Source: Propionibacterium sp.
GTDB taxonomy: Bacteria > Actinomycetota > Actinomycetes > Propionibacteriales > Propionibacteriaceae
Assembly (NCBI GenBank): GCA_012719335.1
Contig: JAAYAO010000138.1
Span: forward strand, 1-14,953
DNA: 14,953 nucleotides
Direction: 5' to 3'
The position numbers and the translations under genes are program-made. The stretch's first letter is position 1, and each line of letters starts with the position of its first letter. The notes beneath the pieces were generated by a model that was given only the letters and a program-made list of their open reading frames with translations, was not told the DNA's origin and made no database searches. Below are positions 8,131-14,309 of this stretch, piece after piece.

Positions 8131-8201
8131 GCGGGGTTTCACTTCGACAAGCTCAGTACAAGCGACGCGGTTCACGCGAGCGTGAACCGGCTCCACCAGC
8201 G
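8131..8201. repeat. REP-like palindromic element, copy 2 (inverted relative to copy 1)
   Basis: Read on the minus strand it begins CGCTGGTGGAGCC (8201-8189), like copy 1 with one change, has a perfect 10-bp hairpin (CGGTTCACGC 8168-8177 with GCGTGAACCG 8180-8189, loop GA), and ends in TTGTCGAAG followed by TGAAACCCCGC. On the + strand it contains TTCGACAAGCTCAGTACA (8143-8160), a string I recall as widespread in actinobacterial intergenic repeats. It is longer than copy 1 by about 26 bp. It lies 8 nt from the ctaA stop, and its hairpin could end the ctaA transcript. Bases 8061-8130 between the copies show nothing recognisable. Confidence 0.65.
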
Positions 8202-8208
8202 TGGGGGC

Positions 8209-9147
8209 TCAGGCGGCGGCGCGGGCCTTGGGGGTGGGTTCGTCCACCACGGGGATGCGGGTGCGTCGGCGGACGCTGAGCATCAGGTTCGTGGACAGGG
8301 CCACCACGACGGTGAGCAGCAGCAGGTGGGCCGGCACCAGCACCTGCATCGGTAGCAGGGGTTGGCCGTTGCCGGCGTCGAAGACCTGCAGGTAACCGAA
8401 CAGGCCCTGGGCGAGCTCGGCCACCAGCAGCGCGATCGCGGCCCGGGAGCGAATCAGAATCACCGCGAGCACGGTGGCGCCGACCATGCCCCACACCGCC
8501 CAGGCGTGGATCTTGGCCATGAACAAGAAGTTGAGCCCGTTGCGGGCCACGTCCGGGTCGCCGGCGTGCGGGCCGGCGCCGGTGGTGAGGGTGCCGAGCA
8601 ACACGATCACCCACATCAACACGAAGATGCCGCGCACCAGAAACACCGGTAGGGTGGGAAAGACCTTGGGTCGCAGCTTGTGCGCCCGGCGCACCAACTG
8701 CACCGCCAGCGCGATCAACACCAGCGACACCCACAGGTGCACCGCCACCCAGGACGGCAGCAGTTGGCTCAGCACCACCACGCCGCCGACCACGGCCTGC
8801 ACGACGATGCCGATCAGCACCAGCACCGACAGGGTGCGCATACCCGGACGGCGCTGCCCGGTCTCGTCGCGGTGATACTGCGCGGCGGCCATCATGCCCA
8901 GTGCGACCACGACCAGCACGAAGGTGATCAGCCGGTTGCCGAACTCGATGAACTCGCCGATACCGGCCTGCCCCTCGGGCACGAACGACTCATGGGTGCA
9001 CCGCGGCCAGGTGGGGCAGCCCAGGCCCGACCCGGTGACCCGCACCAGCCCGCCGGTGACGACGATCGCCATGTTCGCGACCAGCAGGGCGATGGACCAT
9101 CCGCGCAGGGCGCGTTCGCTGCGGAAGTGCCGCATCAAGAAGACCAT
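8209..9147 (-). CDS. ctaA: Heme A synthase
   Basis: A 312-residue polytopic membrane enzyme (COX15/CtaA family) that oxidises heme O to heme A for the aa3-type terminal oxidase. After the first membrane helix come VTGGLVRVTGSGLGCP and a C-x5-C pair (Cys44 and Cys50 in GCPTWPRC), the extracytoplasmic cysteines of the actinobacterial/Gram-positive type. Expected heme-ligand histidines are His137 (WVAVHL), His214 (AKIHAW) and His274 (VPAHLL); the position usually held by the first histidine reads Asn71 in EFGNR, next to Glu68. About eight hydrophobic segments fit the family. The ATG at 9147 is chosen for its AAAGGTG site 7 nt upstream; the ATG at 9135 would give an exact stop/start overlap with the permease gene but has no Shine-Dalgarno. 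Last gene of the ABC-ctaA operon. Confidence 0.93.
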   Translation of the reverse strand: MVFLMRHFRSERALRGWSIALLVANMAIVVTGGLVRVTGSGLGCPTWPRCTHESFVPEGQAGIGEFIEFGNRLITFVLVVVALGMMAAAQYHRDETGQRRPGMRTLSVLVLIGIVVQAVVGGVVVLSQLLPSWVAVHLWVSLVLIALAVQLVRRAHKLRPKVFPTLPVFLVRGIFVLMWVIVLLGTLTTGAGPHAGDPDVARNGLNFLFMAKIHAWAVWGMVGATVLAVILIRSRAAIALLVAELAQGLFGYLQVFDAGNGQPLLPMQVLVPAHLLLLTVVVALSTNLMLSVRRRTRIPVVDEPTPKARAAA

Positions 9148-9902
9148 CGAAACACCTTTCGTGACACCAACAGGCCCAACGCGGCCCACCCAGACAGTAC
9201 CCCGAGCGGCCAGAGCAGTACTTCACCCAGAGCGGCGTGACGCAGCACCTCACCGAGGGCCGCGGTCGGCAGCGCCGACACCACCGGCTGCACCACCTGC
9301 GGGTAGGCCGCGACCGGCAGAAACACCGCCCCGCCGATCAGGAAGATCAAGTAGATCAGATTGCCCAGCGCCAGGGTGACCTCGGCCCGCAACCGGCCGG
9401 CCAGCACCAGCGCCCAGCCCGCGAACGCCATCACCGCCAGCACCGCGGCGACCAGCGACACCAGCAACGCGGGCAGCGAGAGCACCGGCCGCCAGCCCAA
9501 CACCAACGCCACGATCAACAGCACCAGCAATTGCCCGGCGGTGACCAGCAGCAACGACACCGCCTTGCCGGCGATCAACCCGGTACGCCCCAGCGGGGTG
9601 GACGACAGCCGCTCCAACACCCCGTAACGGCGCTCGAAACCGGTCGCGATCGCCAACGAACTGAACGCGCTCGACCAGATCGCCACCGAGAACACCGACG
9701 GGGCGACCAGGTTCGGGTCGGACAGGCCGAACCGGTCACCGACGAACCGGCCCAACACCAGCAGGCCGATCGGAATCACCAATGCCAACAACAACTGTTC
9801 ACCGTTGCGGGCCAGCAGCATCGCCTCGGTGCGCCCGTGCGCCCAGATCCGGCGGGCCGCGGGGGCCGGGCCGGGGGCGGGGGAGAAGTCCAGGGTGGTC
9901 AT
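9135..9902 (-). CDS. ABC-2 type transporter permease
   Basis: A 255-residue inner-membrane subunit of an ABC-2 type exporter. Six hydrophobic segments are visible (about residues 36-53, 66-88, 112-136, 143-169, 178-198 and 228-246). FERRYGVLERLSSTPLGR (89-106), between the second and third, is the conserved cytoplasmic coupling region of ABC-2 permeases. The ATG at 9902 overlaps the stop of the ATPase gene by 4 nt (ATGA), so the much longer open frame upstream is ignored. Its end overlaps ctaA by 13 nt. A homologous pair sits upstream of ctaA in mycobacteria (Rv1458c-Rv1457c). Substrate unknown; a role linked to heme or oxidase assembly is suggested only by position. The family also includes drug and polysaccharide exporters. 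Confidence 0.9.
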   Translation of the reverse strand: MTTLDFSPAPGPAPAARRIWAHGRTEAMLLARNGEQLLLALVIPIGLLVLGRFVGDRFGLSDPNLVAPSVFSVAIWSSAFSSLAIATGFERRYGVLERLSSTPLGRTGLIAGKAVSLLLVTAGQLLVLLIVALVLGWRPVLSLPALLVSLVAAVLAVMAFAGWALVLAGRLRAEVTLALGNLIYLIFLIGGAVFLPVAAYPQVVQPVVSALPTAALGEVLRHAALGEVLLWPLGVLSGWAALGLLVSRKVFRWSS

Positions 9903-10621
9903 GGCATCATCCGCGATTCGGTGTTGGCCAGGTAGATCGACTCCAGGTCGTCCCCGTCGGCGGTCAGCTCCGCGAGCGTGCCGTGCACCCGCACCCGGCC
10001 CCGGTCGATGATCCAGACCCGGTCGGCCAGGTATGCGGCCTCGTCCATCGCGTGGGTGGTCAACAACACCGAGGTGCCGGCGGCGCGCAGTTCGGCGATC
10101 AGGTTCCACACCGCATGGCGGGCGTGCGGGTCCATCCCGGCGGTCGGCTCGTCCAGCACCACCAGGGACGGGCGTCCGATCACCGCCCCGGCCAGGTTCA
10201 CCGCCTGCTGCTGCCCACCCGACAACCGCCGGTAGGGGGTGCGGGCGAACTCGTGCAGGCCCAACCGTGCCGCCAACGGTTCGACCGGCAGCGGGTTGGC
10301 GTGCAACTCGGCCAGGTACCGCAACAACTCCAACGGCCGCACGTACGACCAGGCGCCGGTCGACTGCGGCATCACCCCGACCAGGCCCCGGGCGCAGGCG
10401 TCCTTGGGGGAGAGCCCGAAGACCTCGACCCGGCCCGCGTCGGGGGTGACGATGTCGGTGGCGCAGCGGATCAGGGTGGTCTTGCCGGCCCCGTTGGGGC
10501 CCAACAGGGCGGTGATCCGGCCGGTGTCGGCGGTCATCGACAACCCGTCCACCGCGGTGGTGGCCCCGAACCGCACCGTCAGATCGGTGACGCTGATCGC
10601 GGGAGAGGCAGAACTGGACAC
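9899..10621 (-). CDS. ABC transporter ATP-binding protein
   Basis: A 240-residue ATPase subunit that powers the permease encoded next to it. All motifs are intact: Walker A GPNGAGKT (residues 41-48), Q-loop Gln86 in GVMPQSTG, signature LSGGQQQ (133-139), Walker B LVVLDEPTAGMDP (153-165) and switch His190 in LLTTHAMDEA. This arrangement is typical of the DrrA/CcmA-like exporters (COG1131). The start is a GTG with no usable Shine-Dalgarno; a TAGACT hexamer ends exactly 6 nt before it, so a leaderless mRNA is likely. It is the first gene of the operon ATPase > permease > ctaA and is divergent from the alkyltransferase-like gene, with 40 nt between the two start codons. Confidence 0.93.
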   Translation of the reverse strand: MSSSASPAISVTDLTVRFGATTAVDGLSMTADTGRITALLGPNGAGKTTLIRCATDIVTPDAGRVEVFGLSPKDACARGLVGVMPQSTGAWSYVRPLELLRYLAELHANPLPVEPLAARLGLHEFARTPYRRLSGGQQQAVNLAGAVIGRPSLVVLDEPTAGMDPHARHAVWNLIAELRAAGTSVLLTTHAMDEAAYLADRVWIIDRGRVRVHGTLAELTADGDDLESIYLANTESRMMP

Positions 10622-10627
10622 CGGGGC

Positions 10628-10633
10628 AGTCTA
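10628..10633 (-). promoter_or_regulatory. -10 hexamer giving a leaderless mRNA for the ABC-ctaA operon
   Basis: TAGACT on the minus strand (consensus TAnnnT), then 6 nt (GCCCCG), then the GTG start at 10621-10619. This spacing places the transcript start at, or within a base of, the start codon, which fits the absence of a Shine-Dalgarno. No clear -35 is seen, which is common in high-GC actinobacteria. Confidence 0.55.
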
Positions 10634-10649
10634 CTGGCCCGCAATCGGT

Positions 10650-10655
10650 GAGAAT
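10650..10655 (+). promoter_or_regulatory. -10-like hexamer giving a leaderless mRNA for the alkyltransferase-like gene
   Basis: GAGAAT keeps A at position 2 and T at position 6 of TAnnnT, and is followed by 6 nt (GCCGTC) and the ATG at 10662. No Shine-Dalgarno precedes the ATG. It lies 17 nt from the opposing TAGACT, so the two promoters must overlap. Confidence 0.45.
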
Positions 10656-10661
10656 GCCGTC

Positions 10662-10979
10662 ATGGACGAGCTGGTCATCGAACGCGCATTGCGCGCGATC
10701 GAAGCGATCCCGCCCGGCCGGGTGATCAGCTACGGCGACCTGGCCGGGCTGGTCGGCATCACCGCCCGCCAGGCCGGCTCCCTGCTGGCCCGGCACGGTC
10801 ACGGCACACCCTGGTGGCGGGTGGTCAACGCCGCCGGTGAGCTGCCCGCGCACCTGCGGGACGAGGCGGCCGGTCACTGGGCCCGCGAGGGCATCACCAC
10901 CCGACCCAACGGGGCCTGCCGGATCTCCTGCCACCGGGCCGATCTGGTCGCCCTGGCCCGGATCGTGGACGCCCCCTGA
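10662..10979 (+). CDS. Alkyltransferase-like protein (MGMT fold, no acceptor cysteine)
   Basis: A 105-residue protein made only of the DNA-binding domain of O6-methylguanine-DNA methyltransferase. It keeps the tyrosine of VISYGDLA (residue 24), the helix-turn-helix with a candidate finger arginine in SLLARHG (Arg44), and a core motif in which the acceptor PCHRV of true methyltransferases reads PWWRV (50-54), so it cannot accept an alkyl group. Known alkyltransferase-like proteins bind O6-alkylguanine, flip it and hand the lesion to nucleotide excision repair. Length is normal for the group. The gene starts 40 nt from the divergent ABC ATPase gene, apparently from a leaderless promoter, and ends 46 nt before the DUF808 gene. 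At this locus mycobacteria carry mptB instead. Family assignment is firm; the repair role is by analogy. Confidence 0.88.
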   Translation: MDELVIERALRAIEAIPPGRVISYGDLAGLVGITARQAGSLLARHGHGTPWWRVVNAAGELPAHLRDEAAGHWAREGITTRPNGACRISCHRADLVALARIVDAP

Positions 10980-10984
10980 ACTGC

Positions 10985-10990
10985 TATTTT
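10985..10990 (+). promoter_or_regulatory. Possible -10 hexamer of the DUF808 gene
   Basis: TATTTT stands in a short AT-rich island (10979-11004) just after the alkyltransferase-like gene and would give a leader of about 29 nt holding the GGAAGG site. A perfect 8-bp palindrome AGACGTCT (10992-10999) overlaps the expected transcript start and could be a regulator site. No -35 is seen. Confidence 0.35.
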
Positions 10991-11025
10991 CAGACGTCTT
11001 TGTTGCGCACGCGGAAGGTACTCGA

Positions 11026-11964
11026 ATGGCCGGTGGTTTGGCAGCACTGCTCGACGACGTGGCGGTGATCGCGAAGATGACCAGCGTCGCCGGCTCCCGG
11101 GCGATGGGTGTGGTGGTCGATGACGCGGCGGTCACCCCGCAGTACGTGCAGGGGTTCAGCCCGGCCCGCGAACTGCCGATGGTCTGGACGATCGCCCGCG
11201 GCTCGCTGATCAACAAGGCCATTCTGATCATCGCCCTGCTGCTGCTCGACCACTTCCTGCCGATCGTGCTGGTGCCGTTGCTGATGCTCGGCGGGCTCTA
11301 TCTGTCCTACGAGGGGGCGGAGAAACTCTGGGAGAAGATCTCCGGGCACAAACCGGAGGAATCGGCCCACCCGGTCGCCGAACAGGGCCCCGAGCACGAG
11401 AAGAAGATGGTCAAGGGTGCGATCACCACCGACTTCATCCTGTCGGCCGAGATCATGGTGATCTCGTTGAACACGATCAACGACACCGGTGAAATGGCGC
11501 TGAGCACCAAGGCGATCACCCTGGTCGTGGTCGCGGTGCTGATCACGCTGCTGGTCTACGGGGTGGTCGGGCTGATCGTGAAACTCGACGACATCGGCCT
11601 GCACATGATGAAGCGCGAATCGAACGGCTCGCAGCGGGTCGGCAAGCTGCTGGTGGACGCGATGCCGGTGATTCTGGCGCTGCTGTCGACCGTCGGCATG
11701 GTCGCGATGCTGTGGGTGGGTGGCCACATTCTGGTGGACGGGGCGCACAAGCTCGGCTGGGATCTGCCCTACCACCTCGTCCACCTGCTGGCCGACCCGG
11801 CCGGTAGCGTGCCCGGTGTCGGCGGTTTCCTGTCCTGGCTGATCGCCACCGGGCTGTCGGCGGTGGTCGGCCTGATCGTGGGCGCGGTGATCGTGGCGAT
11901 CATGCACGTCCTGCCGTTCGGCAAGAAGCACCACACCACGGAGCAGCACACCACGAAGGAGTAG
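11026..11964 (+). CDS. DUF808 family membrane protein (YedI-like)
   Basis: A 312-residue protein of the DUF808 family (E. coli YedI and relatives), whose function is unknown. It begins with the family N-terminus MAGGLAALLDDVAVIAKM and continues with VAGSRAMGVVVDDAAVTPQYV. Four or five hydrophobic segments follow (about residues 61-95, probably a pair, then 161-187, 212-238 and 266-296), so it is an inner-membrane protein. A charged loop at 96-130 and a His/Lys-rich tail (KKHHTTEQHTTKE) are probably cytoplasmic. The ATG at 11026 is set by GGAAGG with a 7-nt spacer and by the family N-terminus; the frame stays open upstream through the preceding gene. Only 6 nt separate it from the next gene, so the two are co-transcribed. 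Confidence 0.88.
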   Translation: MAGGLAALLDDVAVIAKMTSVAGSRAMGVVVDDAAVTPQYVQGFSPARELPMVWTIARGSLINKAILIIALLLLDHFLPIVLVPLLMLGGLYLSYEGAEKLWEKISGHKPEESAHPVAEQGPEHEKKMVKGAITTDFILSAEIMVISLNTINDTGEMALSTKAITLVVVAVLITLLVYGVVGLIVKLDDIGLHMMKRESNGSQRVGKLLVDAMPVILALLSTVGMVAMLWVGGHILVDGAHKLGWDLPYHLVHLLADPAGSVPGVGGFLSWLIATGLSAVVGLIVGAVIVAIMHVLPFGKKHHTTEQHTTKE

Positions 11965-11970
11965 CGGGCG

Positions 11971-13572
11971 ATGAGGAAGCGGACGATGGCCGCGGTGGCC
12001 GGTTCGGTCGGAGCGGCCCTGGCCGCGGTCGCGGTGCGCGACCTCACCCAGCAGGAACGGGCCCTGCCCCGCAACTTTCCGATCATCGCCCGGCTCCGGT
12101 ACGCGCTGGAGACGATCGGGCCGGAGCTGCGCCAGTACATCGTCAGCAGCAACGACGCCGAACGTCCCTTCTCCCGCGACCAGCGCCGCTGGGTGTACGC
12201 CTCGGCGAAGAAGGAGAACAACTACTTCGCCTTCGGCACCGACAACGACATCGAGAACGAGTCGTACCCGGTGATCAAACAGCGCACCTTCTCCGACGTG
12301 GCGCCCGCCTCGCCGATTCACGGCCGCGATTTCGTGGTGCCCTCCGCCAAGGTGCTCGGCGGCCCGCGCGGACGGGCCGGGGCCTTCCGCCCCGAATCGG
12401 TGGTGAACGTCTCGGCGATGTCCTTCGGCTCACTCAGCCCGCAGGCGATCGAGGCGCTCAACCGGGGCGCGGCCCTGGGCGGTTTCCTGCACAACACCGG
12501 CGAGGGCGGGTTGTCCGACCATCACCGGCACGGCGGTGACCTGGTGGTGCAGGTCGGCACCGGCTACTTCGGGTGCCGCGACGCCGAGGGCCGCTTCGAC
12601 CTCGACCAGCTCGTCCGGGTGGTGCAGAGCGCCCCGGTGCGGGCGGTGGAGTTCAAGCTCAGCCAGGGCGCCAAACCCGGTCTGGGCGGGCATCTGCCCG
12701 GCGCGAAGGTGAACGCCGAGATCGCCCGGGTGCGCGGGGTGGAGCGGGGCAAGGACGTGGTCAGCCCGTCGCGGCACACCGCGTTTCGTTCGGTGGACGA
12801 GATGCTGGACGTGGTCGAACTGGTCGCCGAACGCACCGGCCTGCCGGTGGGTATCAAATCGGCGGTCGGCACGATGGACTTCTGGGAGGACCTCGCCGAC
12901 CAGATGGCCGACGGGCAACGCGGGGTCGACTTCATCACCATCGACGGTGGCGAGGGCGGCACCGGGGCGGCCCCGATGGTGTTCGCCGACCACGTCTCCT
13001 ACCCCTTCCGGGTGGGGTTCAGTCAGGTGTACGCGACCTTCGCCCGGGCCGGGCTGACCGACCGGGTGACCTGGATCGGTGGCGGCAAGCTCGGCCTGCC
13101 CGACAATGCGATCGTCGCCTTCGCCCTCGGGGTGGACATGATCAACGTGGCCCGCGAGGCGATGCTCGCGATCGGCTGCATCCAGGCCCAGAAATGCCAC
13201 ACCGACCATTGCCCGACCGGGGTGGCCACGATGAGCCCGTGGCTGACCCGCGGCCTGGTGCCCACCAACAAGGCCGAACGGTTGGCGAACTACGTGCACA
13301 CCCTGCGCCGGGATCTGCTGAAGGTCTCCGAGGCCGCCGGGGTGCGGCACCCGGCCCTGCTCGGCCCGGACGCGATCGACATCCTGAACGGTCAGGGCAG
13401 CCGCGAACCCCTCGCCGCGATCTACGGGTACGAGCCGGGCTGGGGCATCCCCGGCCCGCGGATCGTGGCCGACATCAACGAGGTGATGGCCGCCTACGAC
13501 GACGAACCGGGGGAGCGGCGGGTGCTCGAAACCGAACCCGCCCCCGACGACGAGGATTCCGCGGTGCACTGA
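11971..13572 (+). CDS. Membrane-anchored FMN-binding glutamate-synthase-like protein
   Basis: A 533-residue protein built on the central FMN-binding synthase domain of glutamate synthase (GltS domain, COG0069, as in B. subtilis YerD). It has neither the N-terminal glutaminase domain nor the C-terminal beta-helix of full GltB. Residues 6-22 form one hydrophobic helix, probably a membrane anchor. Core segments are SAMSFGSLSPQAIEALNRGA (148-167), HNTGEGGLSDHH (174-185), FKLSQGAKPGLGGHLPGAKV (228-247), TIDGGEGGTGAAP (323-335) and a 3Fe-4S-type C-x5-C-x4-C motif (Cys403, Cys409, Cys414) before PTGVAT. The ATG lies 6 nt after the DUF808 stop, with AAGGAG 9 nt upstream. Real substrate unknown: it may use free ammonia or catalyse another FMN reaction. 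The tail is acidic. Confidence 0.9.
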   Translation: MRKRTMAAVAGSVGAALAAVAVRDLTQQERALPRNFPIIARLRYALETIGPELRQYIVSSNDAERPFSRDQRRWVYASAKKENNYFAFGTDNDIENESYPVIKQRTFSDVAPASPIHGRDFVVPSAKVLGGPRGRAGAFRPESVVNVSAMSFGSLSPQAIEALNRGAALGGFLHNTGEGGLSDHHRHGGDLVVQVGTGYFGCRDAEGRFDLDQLVRVVQSAPVRAVEFKLSQGAKPGLGGHLPGAKVNAEIARVRGVERGKDVVSPSRHTAFRSVDEMLDVVELVAERTGLPVGIKSAVGTMDFWEDLADQMADGQRGVDFITIDGGEGGTGAAPMVFADHVSYPFRVGFSQVYATFARAGLTDRVTWIGGGKLGLPDNAIVAFALGVDMINVAREAMLAIGCIQAQKCHTDHCPTGVATMSPWLTRGLVPTNKAERLANYVHTLRRDLLKVSEAAGVRHPALLGPDAIDILNGQGSREPLAAIYGYEPGWGIPGPRIVADINEVMAAYDDEPGERRVLETEPAPDDEDSAVH

Positions 13573-13618
13573 GGCGCTCGATTCGGGCCGGCTGCGACGC
13601 CCGGGGGTGGGAACTTTT

Positions 13619-13646
13619 TTGATTCACTCCGGAATTAGGCAACAAT
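13619..13646 (+). promoter_or_regulatory. Predicted promoter of the suf operon (leaderless)
   Basis: A TTGATT -35-like hexamer (13619-13624), a 16-nt spacer and an AACAAT -10-like hexamer (13641-13646) stand in the most AT-rich part of the 80-nt gap before the regulator gene. The -10 ends 6 nt before the GTG at 13653, so translation probably starts at the 5' end of the mRNA; no Shine-Dalgarno is visible. Confidence 0.5.
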
Positions 13647-13653
13647 GGTGTTG
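13640..13653. promoter_or_regulatory. Candidate SufR operator (inverted repeat)
   Basis: CAACA (13640-13644) and TGTTG (13649-13653) form a perfect 5-bp inverted repeat around ATGG. It covers the predicted -10 and transcript start and runs into the first base of the regulator's GTG. A SufR dimer bound here would block RNA polymerase, which fits the autorepression known for this family. The arms are short, so this is a candidate only. Confidence 0.45.
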
Positions 13654-14309
13654 TGAAAACCGAGCCGGAGGGTGTGGAGGAGTCCACCCGTGACCGCGTA
13701 CTGCGGTCGATCCTCGAGCACGGCCCGTCCACCGCAGGTGAACTGGCCGAGCGGCTTTCGCTGACCCCGGCCGCGGTGCGGCGCCATCTCGGCAGCCTCA
13801 TCGAGTCGGAACAGATTGAATCACGGGAACAGTCGGTACGCGGGCAACGCGGCCGGGGACGTCCGGCCAAGGTGTTCTGCCTGACCGACACCGGGCGGCA
13901 GGACTTCCCGCACGCCTACGACAACCTCGCGATCGCCGCGCTGGAACACCTGGTGGAGGCGGTCGGACCCGACTCGATCCACCAGATCGCCCAGGCGCGA
14001 TCGGCCGGGGTGATTCAGCGGTATCGTGACCTGTCGGCCGATGACGTGACCCCCGCCGATGCGCTCGCCGCAGCGCTCAACGACGAGGGCTATGTGGTCA
14101 GCCAGCAGGCTGCGCCGGCCGGCGAGCAACTATGTCAGCACCACTGCCCGGTTGCCACGGTGGCCGAGCGGTTCCCCGAACTGTGCGAGGCGGAGACCGA
14201 ACTCTTCGCCGAGTTGCTGGGCGTGCACGTGCAACGCCTGGCGACCATCGCCCACGGCGACGGGGTGTGCACCACGCACATCCCCCATACCAGGAAGGTC
14301 GAACAGTGA
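13653..14309 (+). CDS. sufR: SufR-like Fe-S-sensing transcriptional repressor of the suf operon
   Basis: A 218-residue DNA-binding protein of the SufR family. The N-terminal winged helix-turn-helix spans about residues 14-80, with TAGELAERLSLTPAAVRRHL (27-46) as the recognition unit and RGQRGRGRPAKVF (63-75) as the wing. The C-terminal part carries the Fe-S ligand region: Cys161 and Cys165 (CQHHC), Cys178 (C165-x12-C178) and Cys206 (GVCTTH). In characterised members a 4Fe-4S cluster allows DNA binding, and its loss lifts repression of the suf genes. The GTG start has no Shine-Dalgarno and probably begins a leaderless mRNA. The stop overlaps the sufB GTG by 4 nt (GTGA), so regulator and target are coupled, as in mycobacterial Rv1460-Rv1461. 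Confidence 0.93.
   Translation: MKTEPEGVEESTRDRVLRSILEHGPSTAGELAERLSLTPAAVRRHLGSLIESEQIESREQSVRGQRGRGRPAKVFCLTDTGRQDFPHAYDNLAIAALEHLVEAVGPDSIHQIAQARSAGVIQRYRDLSADDVTPADALAAALNDEGYVVSQQAAPAGEQLCQHHCPVATVAERFPELCEAETELFAELLGVHVQRLATIAHGDGVCTTHIPHTRKVEQ

Noticed and set aside
9903..11231. An upstream extension of the permease frame, 443 codons long on the minus strand.
   Set aside because: It runs across the ATPase gene out of frame and through the alkyltransferase-like gene. The ATGA overlap and the family N-terminus place the real start at 9902.
10990..12321. A 443-codon minus-strand frame over the DUF808 gene and the start of the glutamate-synthase-like gene.
   Set aside because: It is rich in His, Gln, Asp and Arg with no recognisable domain, as expected for an antisense shadow; both + strand genes are clear family members.
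13584..13620. Possible terminator after the glutamate-synthase-like gene: CGGGC (13584-13588) with GCCCG (13599-13603), and a run of six T at 13615-13620.
   Set aside because: The stem has only 5 bp with a 10-nt loop, and 11 nt separate it from the T run, which more likely belongs to the suf promoter.
13475..13891. A minus-strand frame antisense to the start of sufR and the end of the glutamate-synthase-like gene.
   Set aside because: Arg/Ser/Pro-rich shadow composition and no family resemblance; it would cover the suf promoter.
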